DNA of 64,000 bases from Candidatus Omnitrophota bacterium. GTDB lineage: Bacteria > Hinthialibacterota > Hinthialibacteria > Hinthialibacterales > Hinthialibacteraceae. The stretch lies in contig JABLXU010000012.1 in NCBI GenBank assembly GCA_013177805.1, positions 1-64,000 of the forward strand, read 5' to 3'. A model generated the notes under the pieces. That model was not told the DNA's origin. It saw nothing but the letters and a program-made list of their open reading frames with translations, and did no database searches. Shown one piece after another: positions 1-8,078 of this stretch. The translations under genes and the position numbers were made by a program. Positions within the stretch are counted from its first letter, which is position 1, and every line of letters starts with the position of its first letter.

Positions 1-289
1 TGTCGCCGGGCGCGGGCTTGGCTTCCATGTACAGTCCCATACTGGGTTCTGCCCCCAGGGCCACCGCCTCGGGATCGTAAATCGGCCGCATTTGCAGAAT
101 GTTACGGTCCGAATCCGGCCCCTCCAAGCCCACCGGCCGTCCATACGCATCCACCCATTCCGCCGTGCCGCGTTCCTGGATCAAGTCCACGAACTCCTTG
201 ATCAATTGTTCCGCCGCGTTCGAAACCTGAAAACCCGTCACCATAAATAATGCCATTACCGTCAAAGCCCTTCCGATGAACTTGCCCAT
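1..289 (-). CDS. Secreted protein of unknown function, 3' end outside the window
   Basis: A minus-strand frame is open from an ATG at 289 to the window edge (96 codons seen). It begins MGKFIGRALTVMALFMVTGF, a typical Sec signal peptide, and cleavage is likely after SNA. The next stretch is an ordinary acidic soluble sequence with a helix-like LIKEFVDLIQE segment. An AAGGGG ribosome binding site lies about 9 nt before the ATG, which fixes the start. The gene is divergent from the metallo-beta-lactamase-fold gene at 569. The segment after the signal peptide resembles the start of sensor-type periplasmic domains with an LxxFVxxI pattern (Cache-like). That is only a guess, because most of the protein is missing. 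Confidence 0.75.
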   Translation of the reverse strand, partial: MGKFIGRALTVMALFMVTGFQVSNAAEQLIKEFVDLIQERGTAEWVDAYGRPVGLEGPDSDRNILQMRPIYDPEAVALGAEPSMGLYMEAKPAPGD

Positions 290-482
290 GGCGCGTCACC
301 CCTTGGATCTTCTCTAATGTGATGATTTACCCCTTTCAGTTGATTACTATATCATGGTCCACAAAATCGTCAACAAAAATTTTTATATTCTAAATAATGG
401 TGACTGAATTGATCGGATTACTGAAGAAGTCAAGAATATAAAATTAGATAAATAATATACTAATTGCGAGCGGGCCTTTGCA

Positions 483-512
483 TTGGCCAGTGATTGGCCG
501 GTGGTATATAAT
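483..512 (+). promoter_or_regulatory. Possible sigma70-type promoter for the MBL-fold gene
   Basis: TTGGCC (483-488), an 18-nt spacer and a perfect TATAAT (507-512) lie 57 nt before the ATG at 569. A second TTGGCC copy lies in the spacer, so a regulator could bind here. Assigned by eye only. Confidence 0.35.
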
Positions 513-568
513 CTCCTCTCACTCCTTGGGAGTGTCATACCATTCATCTCCACCCTGGAGGTCACACG

Positions 569-2476
569 ATGCCATCCCGATATGCCTTCTTGGCTTTGAT
601 CTTGGTTATAACGTTTAATCTACCCGTCTTGAGCGCGGAAAATCCCATCCATATCACACCGCGCCTCACCGTGGTTCCCGGGCCGGTGAATGGCGTGCTG
701 CTCGAAGAAGACGGTCACGTACTCGCCATCTACGGCGACCCCCGTCCCGAACCGGTGAAGTCCGAGAAAGTGCTCTTCACCCATTTTCGGCGCGATGCGG
801 CCTGGGCCGGCCAGCGGCTGGTGGAGAACGGCGCGCAGGCGGTGGTCCCCGCCGGCGAGGTGGAGTTTTTCTCCGGCGCGCGCGATTTCTGGGAGAAATA
901 TCAAACCGCCTACTTTCATGATTACGCCCAGCAGACCAGCCGGATCCTCACCCGGCCCCTTCCCGTCGATCAAAGTGTGAAAGGCGGCGATGCCATCGAA
1001 TGGCAGGGGGTGAAAATCCAGGTGCTCGATACTCCCGGCTACACGCGGGGCGCGGTATCATATCTGCTGGAACTTGACGGCAAGCGGATTGCCTGCGTGG
1101 GAGATTTGATCTACGGCCAGGGCCGAATCCTCGATCTCTACAGCCTGCAGGACGCCATCGACGAGCCCAAGACCGGCGGTTATCACGGCTACGCCGCCCG
1201 CGCGGCCCAGGTGATCGCTAGCCTGCGCGCGGTGCGGGATTGGAAGCCCGATCTCCTCATCTCCGCCCGTGGGCCGGTGATCGAAAATCCCCGCCAGGCC
1301 ATCGACCAATTGATCGAACGCCTGCAAGCGGTGTATGAGAACTATCTTTCCATCTGCGCCCTGCGGTGGTATTGGGGTGACGATTACATCCGTGGTCTTG
1401 CCGGCCGCGTGCTGAACACCACGAAGGTCGATTGGATGCCGATGGCCGAAACGTTGCACCAAGAGCCGCCCGCGTGGATCATCCCCATCCAAAACACCCG
1501 CGTGATCATTTCCGAAGCCGGCGCGGCCTTTCTGGTCGATTGCGGCAACCGGCGCATCGCCGAAGAGGTTAAAAAACTCCAAGCCGGGGGCCGTTTCCAA
1601 AAGGTGGACGGCATTTACATCACCCACTACCACGACGACCACACCGACTACGCCCAGCAGGCGGCCGAGGAATTCGGATGCCAAGTGTTCTTCTGCCCCG
1701 AACAGAAGGAGATCCTCACCCATCCCGAAGCCTGGCGCATGCCCTGTTTGACGCCCAATCCGATCCGCTCGTACACCGTGAAACCGGAAGGCAGCACCCT
1801 CCGCTGGCATGAATTCGAACTGACCTTCTCCTATCATCCCGGCCAGACGCTCTATCATGGCGGCCTGTTGGTGAAGAAGGACAATGGCGAAAGCGTTTTC
1901 TTCGCCGGGGATTCGTTTACTCCCGCGGGCATCGACGACTATTGCCTGCTTAACCGCAATTTTCTGCATCCCGGTACGGGCTTTTTCTACTGCCTGGACA
2001 CACTGAAAAACTTGCCGAGCGATACCCTGCTCATCAACCAGCACGTGGTGGAAACGTTCCGTTTCTCCGTGGAACAGATCCGTTTCATGATCGATGCGCT
2101 GAACAAAAGAGTGGCGTTGATGAAGGAACTCTTTCCGTGGGATGATCCCAACTACGGCATCGACGAGCAATGGGCGCGTCTCTCGCCGTACGGCATCACG
2201 GCGCGGGCAAGACAGCCGTTCGATGTCCAGGCCGTGATCTTCAACCATTCCCCCGTGGGGCGCGAGTTCCGGATCGCCCTGAATCTCCCCGATGGATGGA
2301 CGTGCGAAGATCAAACACAGGTTGTCAAAGTGAATCCCCGCGAGGAAAGCGTCGTCACGATGACAGTCACTCCGCCCGCCAACGCGGAAGGACTGACCGT
2401 ATTGACGGCCGATGTGGCCTTCGGCGAAGTGGACCTGCGGCAATGGATGGAAGTGTTGGTCAACGTGGAAAAGTAA
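569..2476 (+). CDS. Exported protein with two tandem metallo-beta-lactamase-fold domains, the first degenerate
   Basis: A 635-residue protein with a Sec signal peptide (residues 1-23) and two metallo-beta-lactamase-like halves. The C-terminal half carries an intact metal-binding motif, ITHYHDDHTD (H353, H355, D357, H358), followed by an AGDSF and an NQH segment, as expected for a binuclear-zinc hydrolase. The N-terminal half (about 30-250) keeps the same order of elements (LFTHFRRD at 70-76, DTPGYTRG, CVGDLIYG), but its histidines are replaced, so it is probably inactive. The last 100 residues look like an immunoglobulin-like (NEW3-type) beta domain. The start at 569 follows a GGAGG ribosome binding site 6 nt away. 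The substrate is unknown. The family includes periplasmic hydrolases and lactonases. Confidence 0.85.
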   Translation: MPSRYAFLALILVITFNLPVLSAENPIHITPRLTVVPGPVNGVLLEEDGHVLAIYGDPRPEPVKSEKVLFTHFRRDAAWAGQRLVENGAQAVVPAGEVEFFSGARDFWEKYQTAYFHDYAQQTSRILTRPLPVDQSVKGGDAIEWQGVKIQVLDTPGYTRGAVSYLLELDGKRIACVGDLIYGQGRILDLYSLQDAIDEPKTGGYHGYAARAAQVIASLRAVRDWKPDLLISARGPVIENPRQAIDQLIERLQAVYENYLSICALRWYWGDDYIRGLAGRVLNTTKVDWMPMAETLHQEPPAWIIPIQNTRVIISEAGAAFLVDCGNRRIAEEVKKLQAGGRFQKVDGIYITHYHDDHTDYAQQAAEEFGCQVFFCPEQKEILTHPEAWRMPCLTPNPIRSYTVKPEGSTLRWHEFELTFSYHPGQTLYHGGLLVKKDNGESVFFAGDSFTPAGIDDYCLLNRNFLHPGTGFFYCLDTLKNLPSDTLLINQHVVETFRFSVEQIRFMIDALNKRVALMKELFPWDDPNYGIDEQWARLSPYGITARARQPFDVQAVIFNHSPVGREFRIALNLPDGWTCEDQTQVVKVNPREESVVTMTVTPPANAEGLTVLTADVAFGEVDLRQWMEVLVNVEK

Positions 2477-2627
2477 ACCGAGCACGACCGCCATCCGGAT
2501 AAGCAAAGATTCTGTTGTGATTTTGTGGCGAGTGATTGACCGCAATGCGGCACGGTCTTTTCATCGCCCACGGCGCGCCAGAAACCAGCCCAAGGCGACG
2601 CCCTGGGGAAAGGACGGCAAAATAAGA

Positions 2628-2697
2628 ATTCCCTCTCCCTATGGGAGCGGCTTGGGGTGAGGGAATTTTGTAGGGGTGGACCTCGGTGTCCGCCCGA
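2628..2697 (+). repeat. Composite REP-like palindromic repeat, copy 1
   Basis: Module A is a nested palindrome (AATTCCCTC at 2628-2636 against GAGGGAATT at 2659-2667, with CTCCC-TAT-GGGAG inside). Module B follows: TAGGGGTGGACCTCGGTGTC and CGCCC, itself an inverted repeat GGTGGAC/GTCCGCC. The copy at 44991-45070 has both modules in the same order on the other strand, with a similar linker. It lies between convergent genes and may also end transcription. Confidence 0.65.
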
Positions 2698-2706
2698 GTC
2701 ATTTCT

Positions 2707-3321
2707 TCAATAATCCTCATGCCGGCGCTGCGAGGTGGTATTGGCGATGAATTTCAACGCGGTTTCCAACGTCTTGGGGGAGATGGACAGCTGCTTCACC
2801 GTGGCCAGATCCTCGTATTGCCTATAGAAATCCCACAGAAATTGATCCCCGCCCTGGTTGTTGAAATCGTAGATGTGTTCGAAAAAGACCTTCTTGATCC
2901 CCGCGCTGAGCAGCACCTTGAAACAGTTCATGCAGGGGGAGAGCGTGCAGTAAATGGACGCCCCCTCGATGCGGATGCCCTTGCGCGCGGCGTGGGCGAC
3001 GGCGTTCATTTCCGCGTGAACCGCCCTCGACAGCTCGCGCGGCTCAATGCCGGGAACCTGGTTTTCGGGCTGCCGCCAGTAACATTGCTTCTTGTCGGTG
3101 CAATGCCACGCGCCCGGCACGGCTCCGTTGTACCCGGTGGCCACCACCCGCTTGTCGAGCACGATCACCGCCCCCACCGGCCGCGAAAAGCAGGTGGACC
3201 GCGTGGCGGCCAGCTTGGCCAGCAGCAGAAAATACTCATCCCACGACGGGCGGTAATCGCTGAGCGAAGCGCCCAGGTCCATCATATCTTGCTCTTGGAT
3301 AATCGGCAGATCATCGGGCAT
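2707..3321 (-). CDS. Deoxycytidylate (dCMP) deaminase
   Basis: A 204-residue zinc-dependent cytidine/deoxycytidylate deaminase of the ComEB/dCMP deaminase type. It would convert dCMP to dUMP, feeding thymidylate synthesis in the cytoplasm. The catalytic motif VHAEMNA (H102, E104) and the zinc ligands in TLSPCMNC (C130, C133) are present. The TGYNGAVPG stretch near residue 62 and the long insert with H73, C74 and C80 (AWHCTDKKQC) match the second metal site of dCMP deaminases. An extended N-terminus of about 25 residues and a C-terminal tail of about 40 residues are unassigned. It is convergent with the MBL-fold gene and stands alone, with no other nucleotide-metabolism gene nearby. Confidence 0.88.
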   Translation of the reverse strand: MPDDLPIIQEQDMMDLGASLSDYRPSWDEYFLLLAKLAATRSTCFSRPVGAVIVLDKRVVATGYNGAVPGAWHCTDKKQCYWRQPENQVPGIEPRELSRAVHAEMNAVAHAARKGIRIEGASIYCTLSPCMNCFKVLLSAGIKKVFFEHIYDFNNQGGDQFLWDFYRQYEDLATVKQLSISPKTLETALKFIANTTSQRRHEDY

Positions 3322-3774
3322 CGTTCTTGCACCCCGGTTTAAGGATCACGGCTACAGTCTCTATGGAAAGTACTAGATATTGTATCACAATTTAGTCTGA
3401 ACCACAATTAGAAAGATTCAAGACTATGATTAAATCTGACGTAAGCTTCATCCAGCCATGGCAGATCATGCTATGAGTATCATTTCGGATTATCAAAACA
3501 AAAAATTTTTGAAAAAAATCGAGGAATTACGGGGATCTGAGGCGTTTAAATAAGAGAATGTGAAACGGGAGTTTTCGAAGCACTTGGGGGATTTATCAAA
3601 AGGATTTAGCTCTTTTCCGAGAAAAATACACGGATCTGTCTTAAATTGCGTACATGAAGAGGGAAGGGTGGGGTACAGATGGCCACAGAAGGTCCACATC
3701 TCTAAAAATTCCTGCATCCCAATCTCCTCGCGGAGGGAAAAGGGACTGGGTTTACCAGAAAGGAAAAAAATAAT
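3322..3774. other. AT-rich intergenic region
   Basis: 453 bases between the dCMP deaminase start and the next plus-strand gene. Clearly richer in A and T than the flanks. I see no conserved coding frame, RNA gene or clear promoter; the two small open frames here have no convincing start or composition. Confidence 0.5.
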
Positions 3775-4734
3775 ATGAAAATCAAGTATCTGCTCCTCCT
3801 CCTGCTTTTACTGCCCGTTCGCGATGGATATGTCAATGACATACGGTCAATGCTTATGTCAACCAATAGCCGTTTCATGGCTAAATTAATTCAGTACTCA
3901 CTACAATGGAACAACGTATCATATGATTCATCGGGAAAGAAATACCAGGAAGAATCATCCCAATCAAGAGTTCAATTTTTATATGATCAAGACCATTACA
4001 TGCTCTTCTCGAATACGGTGCATGACAATGGATTGGATGACAAAACCACGTCTTTTTATTGCTGGACTCCTGCCATTTATTACGAACTACTTTCTGGTAC
4101 TACAAATGATGGCGCTGTTTATTTGCCCGCCTTGCGGGTTGAAAATAGCACATACAATCCTTTTACAGCCAAAACAGAGGAAGGCGGGAAAAAGCCGCTT
4201 GTTCTATATCATGATTCTTGGGGGATGTATGAACCATTTACGTTTGGAATTTTACCTTTGCGATTGCTGGAAAATAATGCGAAAAAATTAGAAGAGCAGC
4301 AACTCAACAGTTTAGAAACAACCGGAGTCCTGGAAGTCGATTTATCTCCGGAATACTTTGAACGTTTTATCAAAGGCCATGATGATACCGTCCGTTCTAG
4401 TTTTATCGCGAAGTTAAAACAATGCAAATATGGATGTGTTATAAGTGAATATGAAAGCGATCACATACTTTTATCACAAAGTTCAAATGATCTTTCTCTC
4501 CATTATACGATAAAATTCTTTGTCGAAGAAATAAATGAGGAGGGCCTGCCCATCAAGGGATTTTGCAACTATACGGCGGATTATTATAACGGTGACAGTT
4601 TGAGCCGTAAGCGCGAAACTATTTTGGCATGGCAGGATCTGTCGATCAACCTCATTGATGATCCTCAAAAGTATATCGAAGAAAAAATTCAAAGCCTTCC
4701 TCATACAAGCACACGATCCTCTGGAAATAAATAA
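3775..4734 (+). CDS. Secreted protein of unknown function, AT-rich gene
   Basis: A 319-residue protein with a leucine-rich Sec signal peptide (MKIKYLLLLLLLLPV), preceded by AAAGGA 11 nt upstream. The mature part is hydrophilic and rich in Tyr, Ser, Asn and Asp, with no metal-binding or catalytic motif that I recognise. Its pattern of short beta-like stretches (about 60-130 and 200-290) suggests a beta-rich outer-membrane-associated or LolA-like fold, but this is inference. Codon use and base composition are much more AT-rich than in every neighbour, which suggests recent transfer or weak selection. No operon partner. Confidence 0.7.
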   Translation: MKIKYLLLLLLLLPVRDGYVNDIRSMLMSTNSRFMAKLIQYSLQWNNVSYDSSGKKYQEESSQSRVQFLYDQDHYMLFSNTVHDNGLDDKTTSFYCWTPAIYYELLSGTTNDGAVYLPALRVENSTYNPFTAKTEEGGKKPLVLYHDSWGMYEPFTFGILPLRLLENNAKKLEEQQLNSLETTGVLEVDLSPEYFERFIKGHDDTVRSSFIAKLKQCKYGCVISEYESDHILLSQSSNDLSLHYTIKFFVEEINEEGLPIKGFCNYTADYYNGDSLSRKRETILAWQDLSINLIDDPQKYIEEKIQSLPHTSTRSSGNK

Positions 4735-4810
4735 CAAGATAATAAAATTATTAACCTATCGCCGCCTACTTCAAAATGGCCTTAGTGGAGATAATTACAG
4801 AGATTATATT

Positions 4811-5692
4811 TCACACATCACACAGCATCACCGCATGCCGCAACGATTCCATCCCCTTCTTGGGAATGAATTCGTGGGCCACGTAACCCTTGTATTTCCC
4901 CTGGTCCTGCAGTTCGGCGATGGCGTTCATCACGGCCGCATAATTGATTTCCTGGGTCTCGTCCAGGTCGAGCCGGCCCGGGTTGCCGCCGGTGTGGAAG
5001 TGGCCGATGTAGTCGATGTTCTCCCGGATGGTGCGGATGAGGTCGCCTTCCATGATCTGCATGTGGTAGATGTCGTACAGAAGTTTGAAATGGGGCGAGC
5101 CGACGCGCTGGCAGAGCTCGACGCCCCACAGGGTGTGGTCGCATTGGTAATCGCGGTGGTCCACCTTGCTGTTGAGCAGTTCCATGTTGATGGTCACGTT
5201 GTGGTCTTCGGCGATCTTGACGGCTTCCTTCAGGATTTCGCAGCAGTTGTCCCATGCCTGGTAGTCGCTGGTCCCGCGGCGGTTGCCGGAGAAGGTGATC
5301 ACGTTGGGCCAGCCGAAGTCGGCTGCGGCCTTGATGTTCTTCTTGAAATCTTCCATGGCTTTCGCGTGAAAGCGCTTGTCGTTCAATCCGTCACCGATGG
5401 AACCCGCCCCCGGGACCATGGTGGCCACCAGGCCGTGGTCCTTCACAATGGGCCAGAACTTGGGATCGACCAGGTCGATACCTACCAGCCCCATTTCCGC
5501 GCAGGCTTTGGCGAACGGTTCCCAGTCCAGCACGCTGTCGTAGCACCAGCGCGAGACGGATTGCTTGATCCGGCCCTTGAGTTTCGGTTTGTCCTGCGCT
5601 CCGGCCGGCGATCCTTGAACCAAAACCGCGCCCGCGGCGGCCCCGGCGAGGGACGCGAGGGCTGCACGGCGTGTCATTTCGCTTTTCGGCAT
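4811..5692 (-). CDS. Tat-exported hydroxypyruvate isomerase-like TIM-barrel protein
   Basis: A 293-residue protein of the sugar phosphate isomerase/epimerase (AP endonuclease 2-like TIM barrel) superfamily, closest in pattern to hydroxypyruvate isomerase. A twin-arginine signal (MTRRAALASLAG) leads the protein to the periplasm, which is unusual for the enzyme family but common for its relatives in secreted-protein-rich bacteria. Likely active-site positions are E171 (MELLNSKVDH), D207 and H210 (YDIYHMQ), H231 (HFHTGG) and E274 (VAHEFIP). A strong GGGAGGA site lies 7 nt before the ATG. The sugar handled is unknown. It is divergently oriented from the GntR regulator 400 bp away, so control by that regulator is possible. 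Confidence 0.85.
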   Translation of the reverse strand: MPKSEMTRRAALASLAGAAAGAVLVQGSPAGAQDKPKLKGRIKQSVSRWCYDSVLDWEPFAKACAEMGLVGIDLVDPKFWPIVKDHGLVATMVPGAGSIGDGLNDKRFHAKAMEDFKKNIKAAADFGWPNVITFSGNRRGTSDYQAWDNCCEILKEAVKIAEDHNVTINMELLNSKVDHRDYQCDHTLWGVELCQRVGSPHFKLLYDIYHMQIMEGDLIRTIRENIDYIGHFHTGGNPGRLDLDETQEINYAAVMNAIAELQDQGKYKGYVAHEFIPKKGMESLRHAVMLCDV

Positions 5693-6091
5693 GGTTATAT
5701 CCTCCCGTCATGATATGGGCCTATTATAGGGGAAAATCGTTGTGGTTGTACAGGATGGGGAGTTAAAGGAAAACCTATAAAGATTCATTTCGCCAGTGCG
5801 TACCTGTCTTCAGAGCACCGGTTCACACCTCTTCGAAATAATCGATGAAAGCTGCCCCCCTAATTCTCTCATTATACATAAAAAAATATATTTGTACATT
5901 ATGGCAGATGAAGATATTTGTATCATCCATCATCCGGGAGTGAGACTCTTGTTTTCTAGGCCACGATTCAGTACATGCAGATATGCTTCCTGTTTCCATG
6001 GGGAGGAGCGGCCGTCATTATTCTGTTGACTTGTTCCCTCAATTTTGTATACTCACCCAAAATCTTGAAAACATAATAATATTATAATCTC
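5693..6091. other. Divergent intergenic region between isomerase and GntR regulator
   Basis: 399 bases without a convincing gene. Holds the promoter proposed at 6026-6053. TATTTGTA occurs near 5888 and 5917, and TTTTGTATAC near 6043; these similar words could be regulator half-sites. The short plus frame at 5796-6029 has no ribosome binding site and no recognisable product. Confidence 0.4.
6026..6053 (+). promoter_or_regulatory. Possible sigma70-type promoter for the GntR gene
   Basis: TTGACT (6026-6031), a 16-nt spacer and TATACT (6048-6053) end 38 nt before the ATG at 6092. The -10 overlaps GTATAC, a palindrome of the kind GntR proteins bind, so autoregulation is plausible. Confidence 0.5.
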
Positions 6092-6835
6092 ATGCGAATT
6101 ATTGACCGGCAAAGCCCTCGCAAACTGTATATCCAATTGTATGACATCCTTGCTGATGCCATCGTCCGGGGTGAACTCGTCCCGGGTCAACAGTTGCCTA
6201 CCGAAGAAACGCTTTGCGCGCAACAAGGCGTCAGCAAGGCGGTCGTGCGCGCCGCCTTGAACGAATTGACCCGCAAAGGCTACATCAAACGGATTCCCGG
6301 CAAGGGGACTTTTGTTCAACATGCCATGGAAAGCCAAGGGGTATGGCTGCGCGTTAAACTGACCGAAAACATCCTGGATTTCGGCCTCCCCTGGGAAACG
6401 GAAGTGATCCAAAAGATGCTTTCGGTCGCTCCCTCGGATTTGATGGAACTTTTCGCCTTGGAGACCGGGCACCAGGTTTTCAAAGTGTCCCGCGTGCGGT
6501 CAATCGATCAGGTTCCCGTCGTCCTGGAAACATCCTATGTATCGCACGATCTCTGTCCCGGTCTTCCATTGGAGGATTTGCGGGGGTGTTCACTCATCGA
6601 TATCCTCCACGAAAAATACAGCCTTCCCATCACCCGGGTTGCCGATTCCATCGAAATCACTGCCTTGGAAGATAAGGAAGCGGAACTCCTCAAGAAAAAA
6701 AAAGGCCAAATTGCCTTGTTGGCCGACCGGATTTTGTATACATCCAACAACCGGGTGGCGGCATTCATTCGCCTGATATCCGTGTCCGAAAAACACCGGA
6801 TCTCGTATGAGGCGGTGCGCCATCCCGGCGATTGA
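6092..6835 (+). CDS. GntR-family transcriptional regulator, HutC/UTRA type
   Basis: A 247-residue repressor-type regulator. Residues 8-75 form the winged-helix DNA-binding domain (LYIQLYDILADAIVRGELVPG, LPTEETLCAQQGVSKAVVRAAL, then the wing GYIKRIPGKGTFV). Residues about 95-240 form a UTRA ligand-binding domain (ETSYVSHDLCPGL, SLIDILHEKY). UTRA domains usually bind small sugars, sugar phosphates or organic acids. No Shine-Dalgarno sequence is visible in the AT-rich leader before the ATG, so translation may be weak or nearly leaderless. It is divergent from the isomerase at 4811-5692, a plausible target, and convergent with the TPR gene, from which a hairpin terminator separates it. Confidence 0.9.
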   Translation: MRIIDRQSPRKLYIQLYDILADAIVRGELVPGQQLPTEETLCAQQGVSKAVVRAALNELTRKGYIKRIPGKGTFVQHAMESQGVWLRVKLTENILDFGLPWETEVIQKMLSVAPSDLMELFALETGHQVFKVSRVRSIDQVPVVLETSYVSHDLCPGLPLEDLRGCSLIDILHEKYSLPITRVADSIEITALEDKEAELLKKKKGQIALLADRILYTSNNRVAAFIRLISVSEKHRISYEAVRHPGD

Positions 6836-6884
6836 ATCGGGCGATGGAATCGCATGTCTTGCGGTCCCTTGGGGGAATGGATAA

Positions 6885-6914
6885 AAAAGCCCGGAGCATT
6901 GGCCCCGGGCTTTT
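6885..6914. terminator. Bidirectional intrinsic terminator
   Basis: The 10-bp arms AAAAGCCCGG (6885-6894) and CCGGGCTTTT (6905-6914) form a hairpin with T-runs on both strands. It lies between the convergent GntR and TPR genes and can end both. Confidence 0.85.
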
Positions 6915-6946
6915 AACGGTCCTTTCTTGCCTTGGAAACAAGAATT

Positions 6947-7846
6947 CTACAAATTCAACTCTTTCTTCATATCGAGCTGGCGGGCGATTTTGGTCAAGTC
7001 GTTCCGGTATTTATTGTATTGCCGGGTTTCTATCAGTTCGGCAGCCTTGCGGACCATCTCCTTGGCCTGGGCGGTTTGGTTGTCGAGACGGTAGGCATTT
7101 GCCAAGTCCAGAAGGGTTACCACCGAATCCGATTGGATTTGCATCGATTTCTCATAGTAGGGAATAGCCGCGGCCGGTTGTTTTAAATTCTCGTCATACG
7201 TCTTACCAATGGCATGATAGGTCTTGGCAAGTTGAAGGCGATCCTCAGCGCTGAGAGAACCACGTTCTCCGATCACTACAGCTTTTTTCAGATATTCCAA
7301 TCCCCGCTCCCATTCACCTTTTTTGCGGATATACAGAGTGCCCAGATGATGCAAGGCAGAAAGGCTTTTGGGATTGTCTTTTATGACGCTGAGCAGGATC
7401 GATTCGGCTTTGTTAACGTCTCCCCCGAAAATGCCGGGGATATCGCGCAGGATCACAGCGTACCCGATCCGGGCGCGCTCACTGGATGGATCCAGGGAAA
7501 TCGCCCGCAGGTACAAGTCCCGGACGGTTTTGCCGTCGGGAAGCAGGGTCATTTTGGAAGCGCCGCGCATGGCCCGTTCCCCAAGCGTAAAGGCGAGCGA
7601 TTGAGCCAGCCAGCAGGTATACTCCGCGTTTTGAGGATCTTCCTTTACTAAATACCGAAATATATTTTCGGCTTCGTCATACTTTTCCGAGATAAAGAGA
7701 TTCACTCCCTTTTGATAGACATCTTCCACTGGAAGGTTGCCAACCGGTGGAATGTCCGTCGATGAAACCGGCACGGAAGGCGCCAGCAAAACGCATAAAA
7801 AAATCCCCAGCCAGATGCGGGATCCGGGTGAACAGCGGCGGATCAT
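6947..7846 (-). CDS. Exported tetratricopeptide-repeat protein
   Basis: A 299-residue protein with an N-terminal signal peptide (WLGIFLCVLLAPSVP) and several TPR-like helix pairs: about 40-75 (VYQKGVNLFISEKYDEAENI), 165-200 (LHHLGTLYIRKKGEWERGLE), 205-245 and 240-275 (LLDLANAYRLDNQTAQAKEM). TPRs are protein-binding scaffolds, so a periplasmic assembly or binding role is likely, but no partner can be named. GGGGAG lies 9 nt before the ATG. The gene is divergent from the glycosyltransferase operon at 8079, sharing a 232-bp intergenic region. Confidence 0.82.
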   Translation of the reverse strand: MIRRCSPGSRIWLGIFLCVLLAPSVPVSSTDIPPVGNLPVEDVYQKGVNLFISEKYDEAENIFRYLVKEDPQNAEYTCWLAQSLAFTLGERAMRGASKMTLLPDGKTVRDLYLRAISLDPSSERARIGYAVILRDIPGIFGGDVNKAESILLSVIKDNPKSLSALHHLGTLYIRKKGEWERGLEYLKKAVVIGERGSLSAEDRLQLAKTYHAIGKTYDENLKQPAAAIPYYEKSMQIQSDSVVTLLDLANAYRLDNQTAQAKEMVRKAAELIETRQYNKYRNDLTKIARQLDMKKELNL

Positions 7847-8078
7847 GAAAAAAAACTCCCCTCAAACCTTTGAGAATAATGATCATTTAGTATACCATTC
7901 CCGGATACGGTTGAGAATAGTGACGTGTGATTATTTCACGGTTTCAGTCCGGAAATGCCGGTATATAGGCGTGGTTTTTACGAGTAGCAGCCTGAACCAT
8001 CTCCCGGTAAGTTCATTTCCGCATCCTTCCGGGAGCAACCGGTCCGGCCGGGTGGAACAACTTGGAGAAGGTTTTTTT

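Noticed and set aside
102..299. Minus-strand frame with glycine-rich product
   Set aside because: The true gene is the open frame 1-289 with a signal peptide and ribosome binding site; this frame is its shadow and has no typical composition.
1058..2545. 495-codon minus frame opposite the MBL-fold gene
   Set aside because: Antisense shadow of a gene with intact metal-binding motifs; product has histidine and glycine bias and no domain.
4655..5713. 352-codon plus frame across the isomerase gene
   Set aside because: Opposite strand carries the TIM-barrel protein with a Tat signal and GGGAGGA site; this frame is rich in repeated valine and histidine as in shadow frames.
7737..8078. Upstream extension of the glycosyltransferase frame
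   Set aside because: Overlaps the antisense TPR gene and has no family resemblance; the ATG at 8079 has a ribosome binding site and begins the conserved region.
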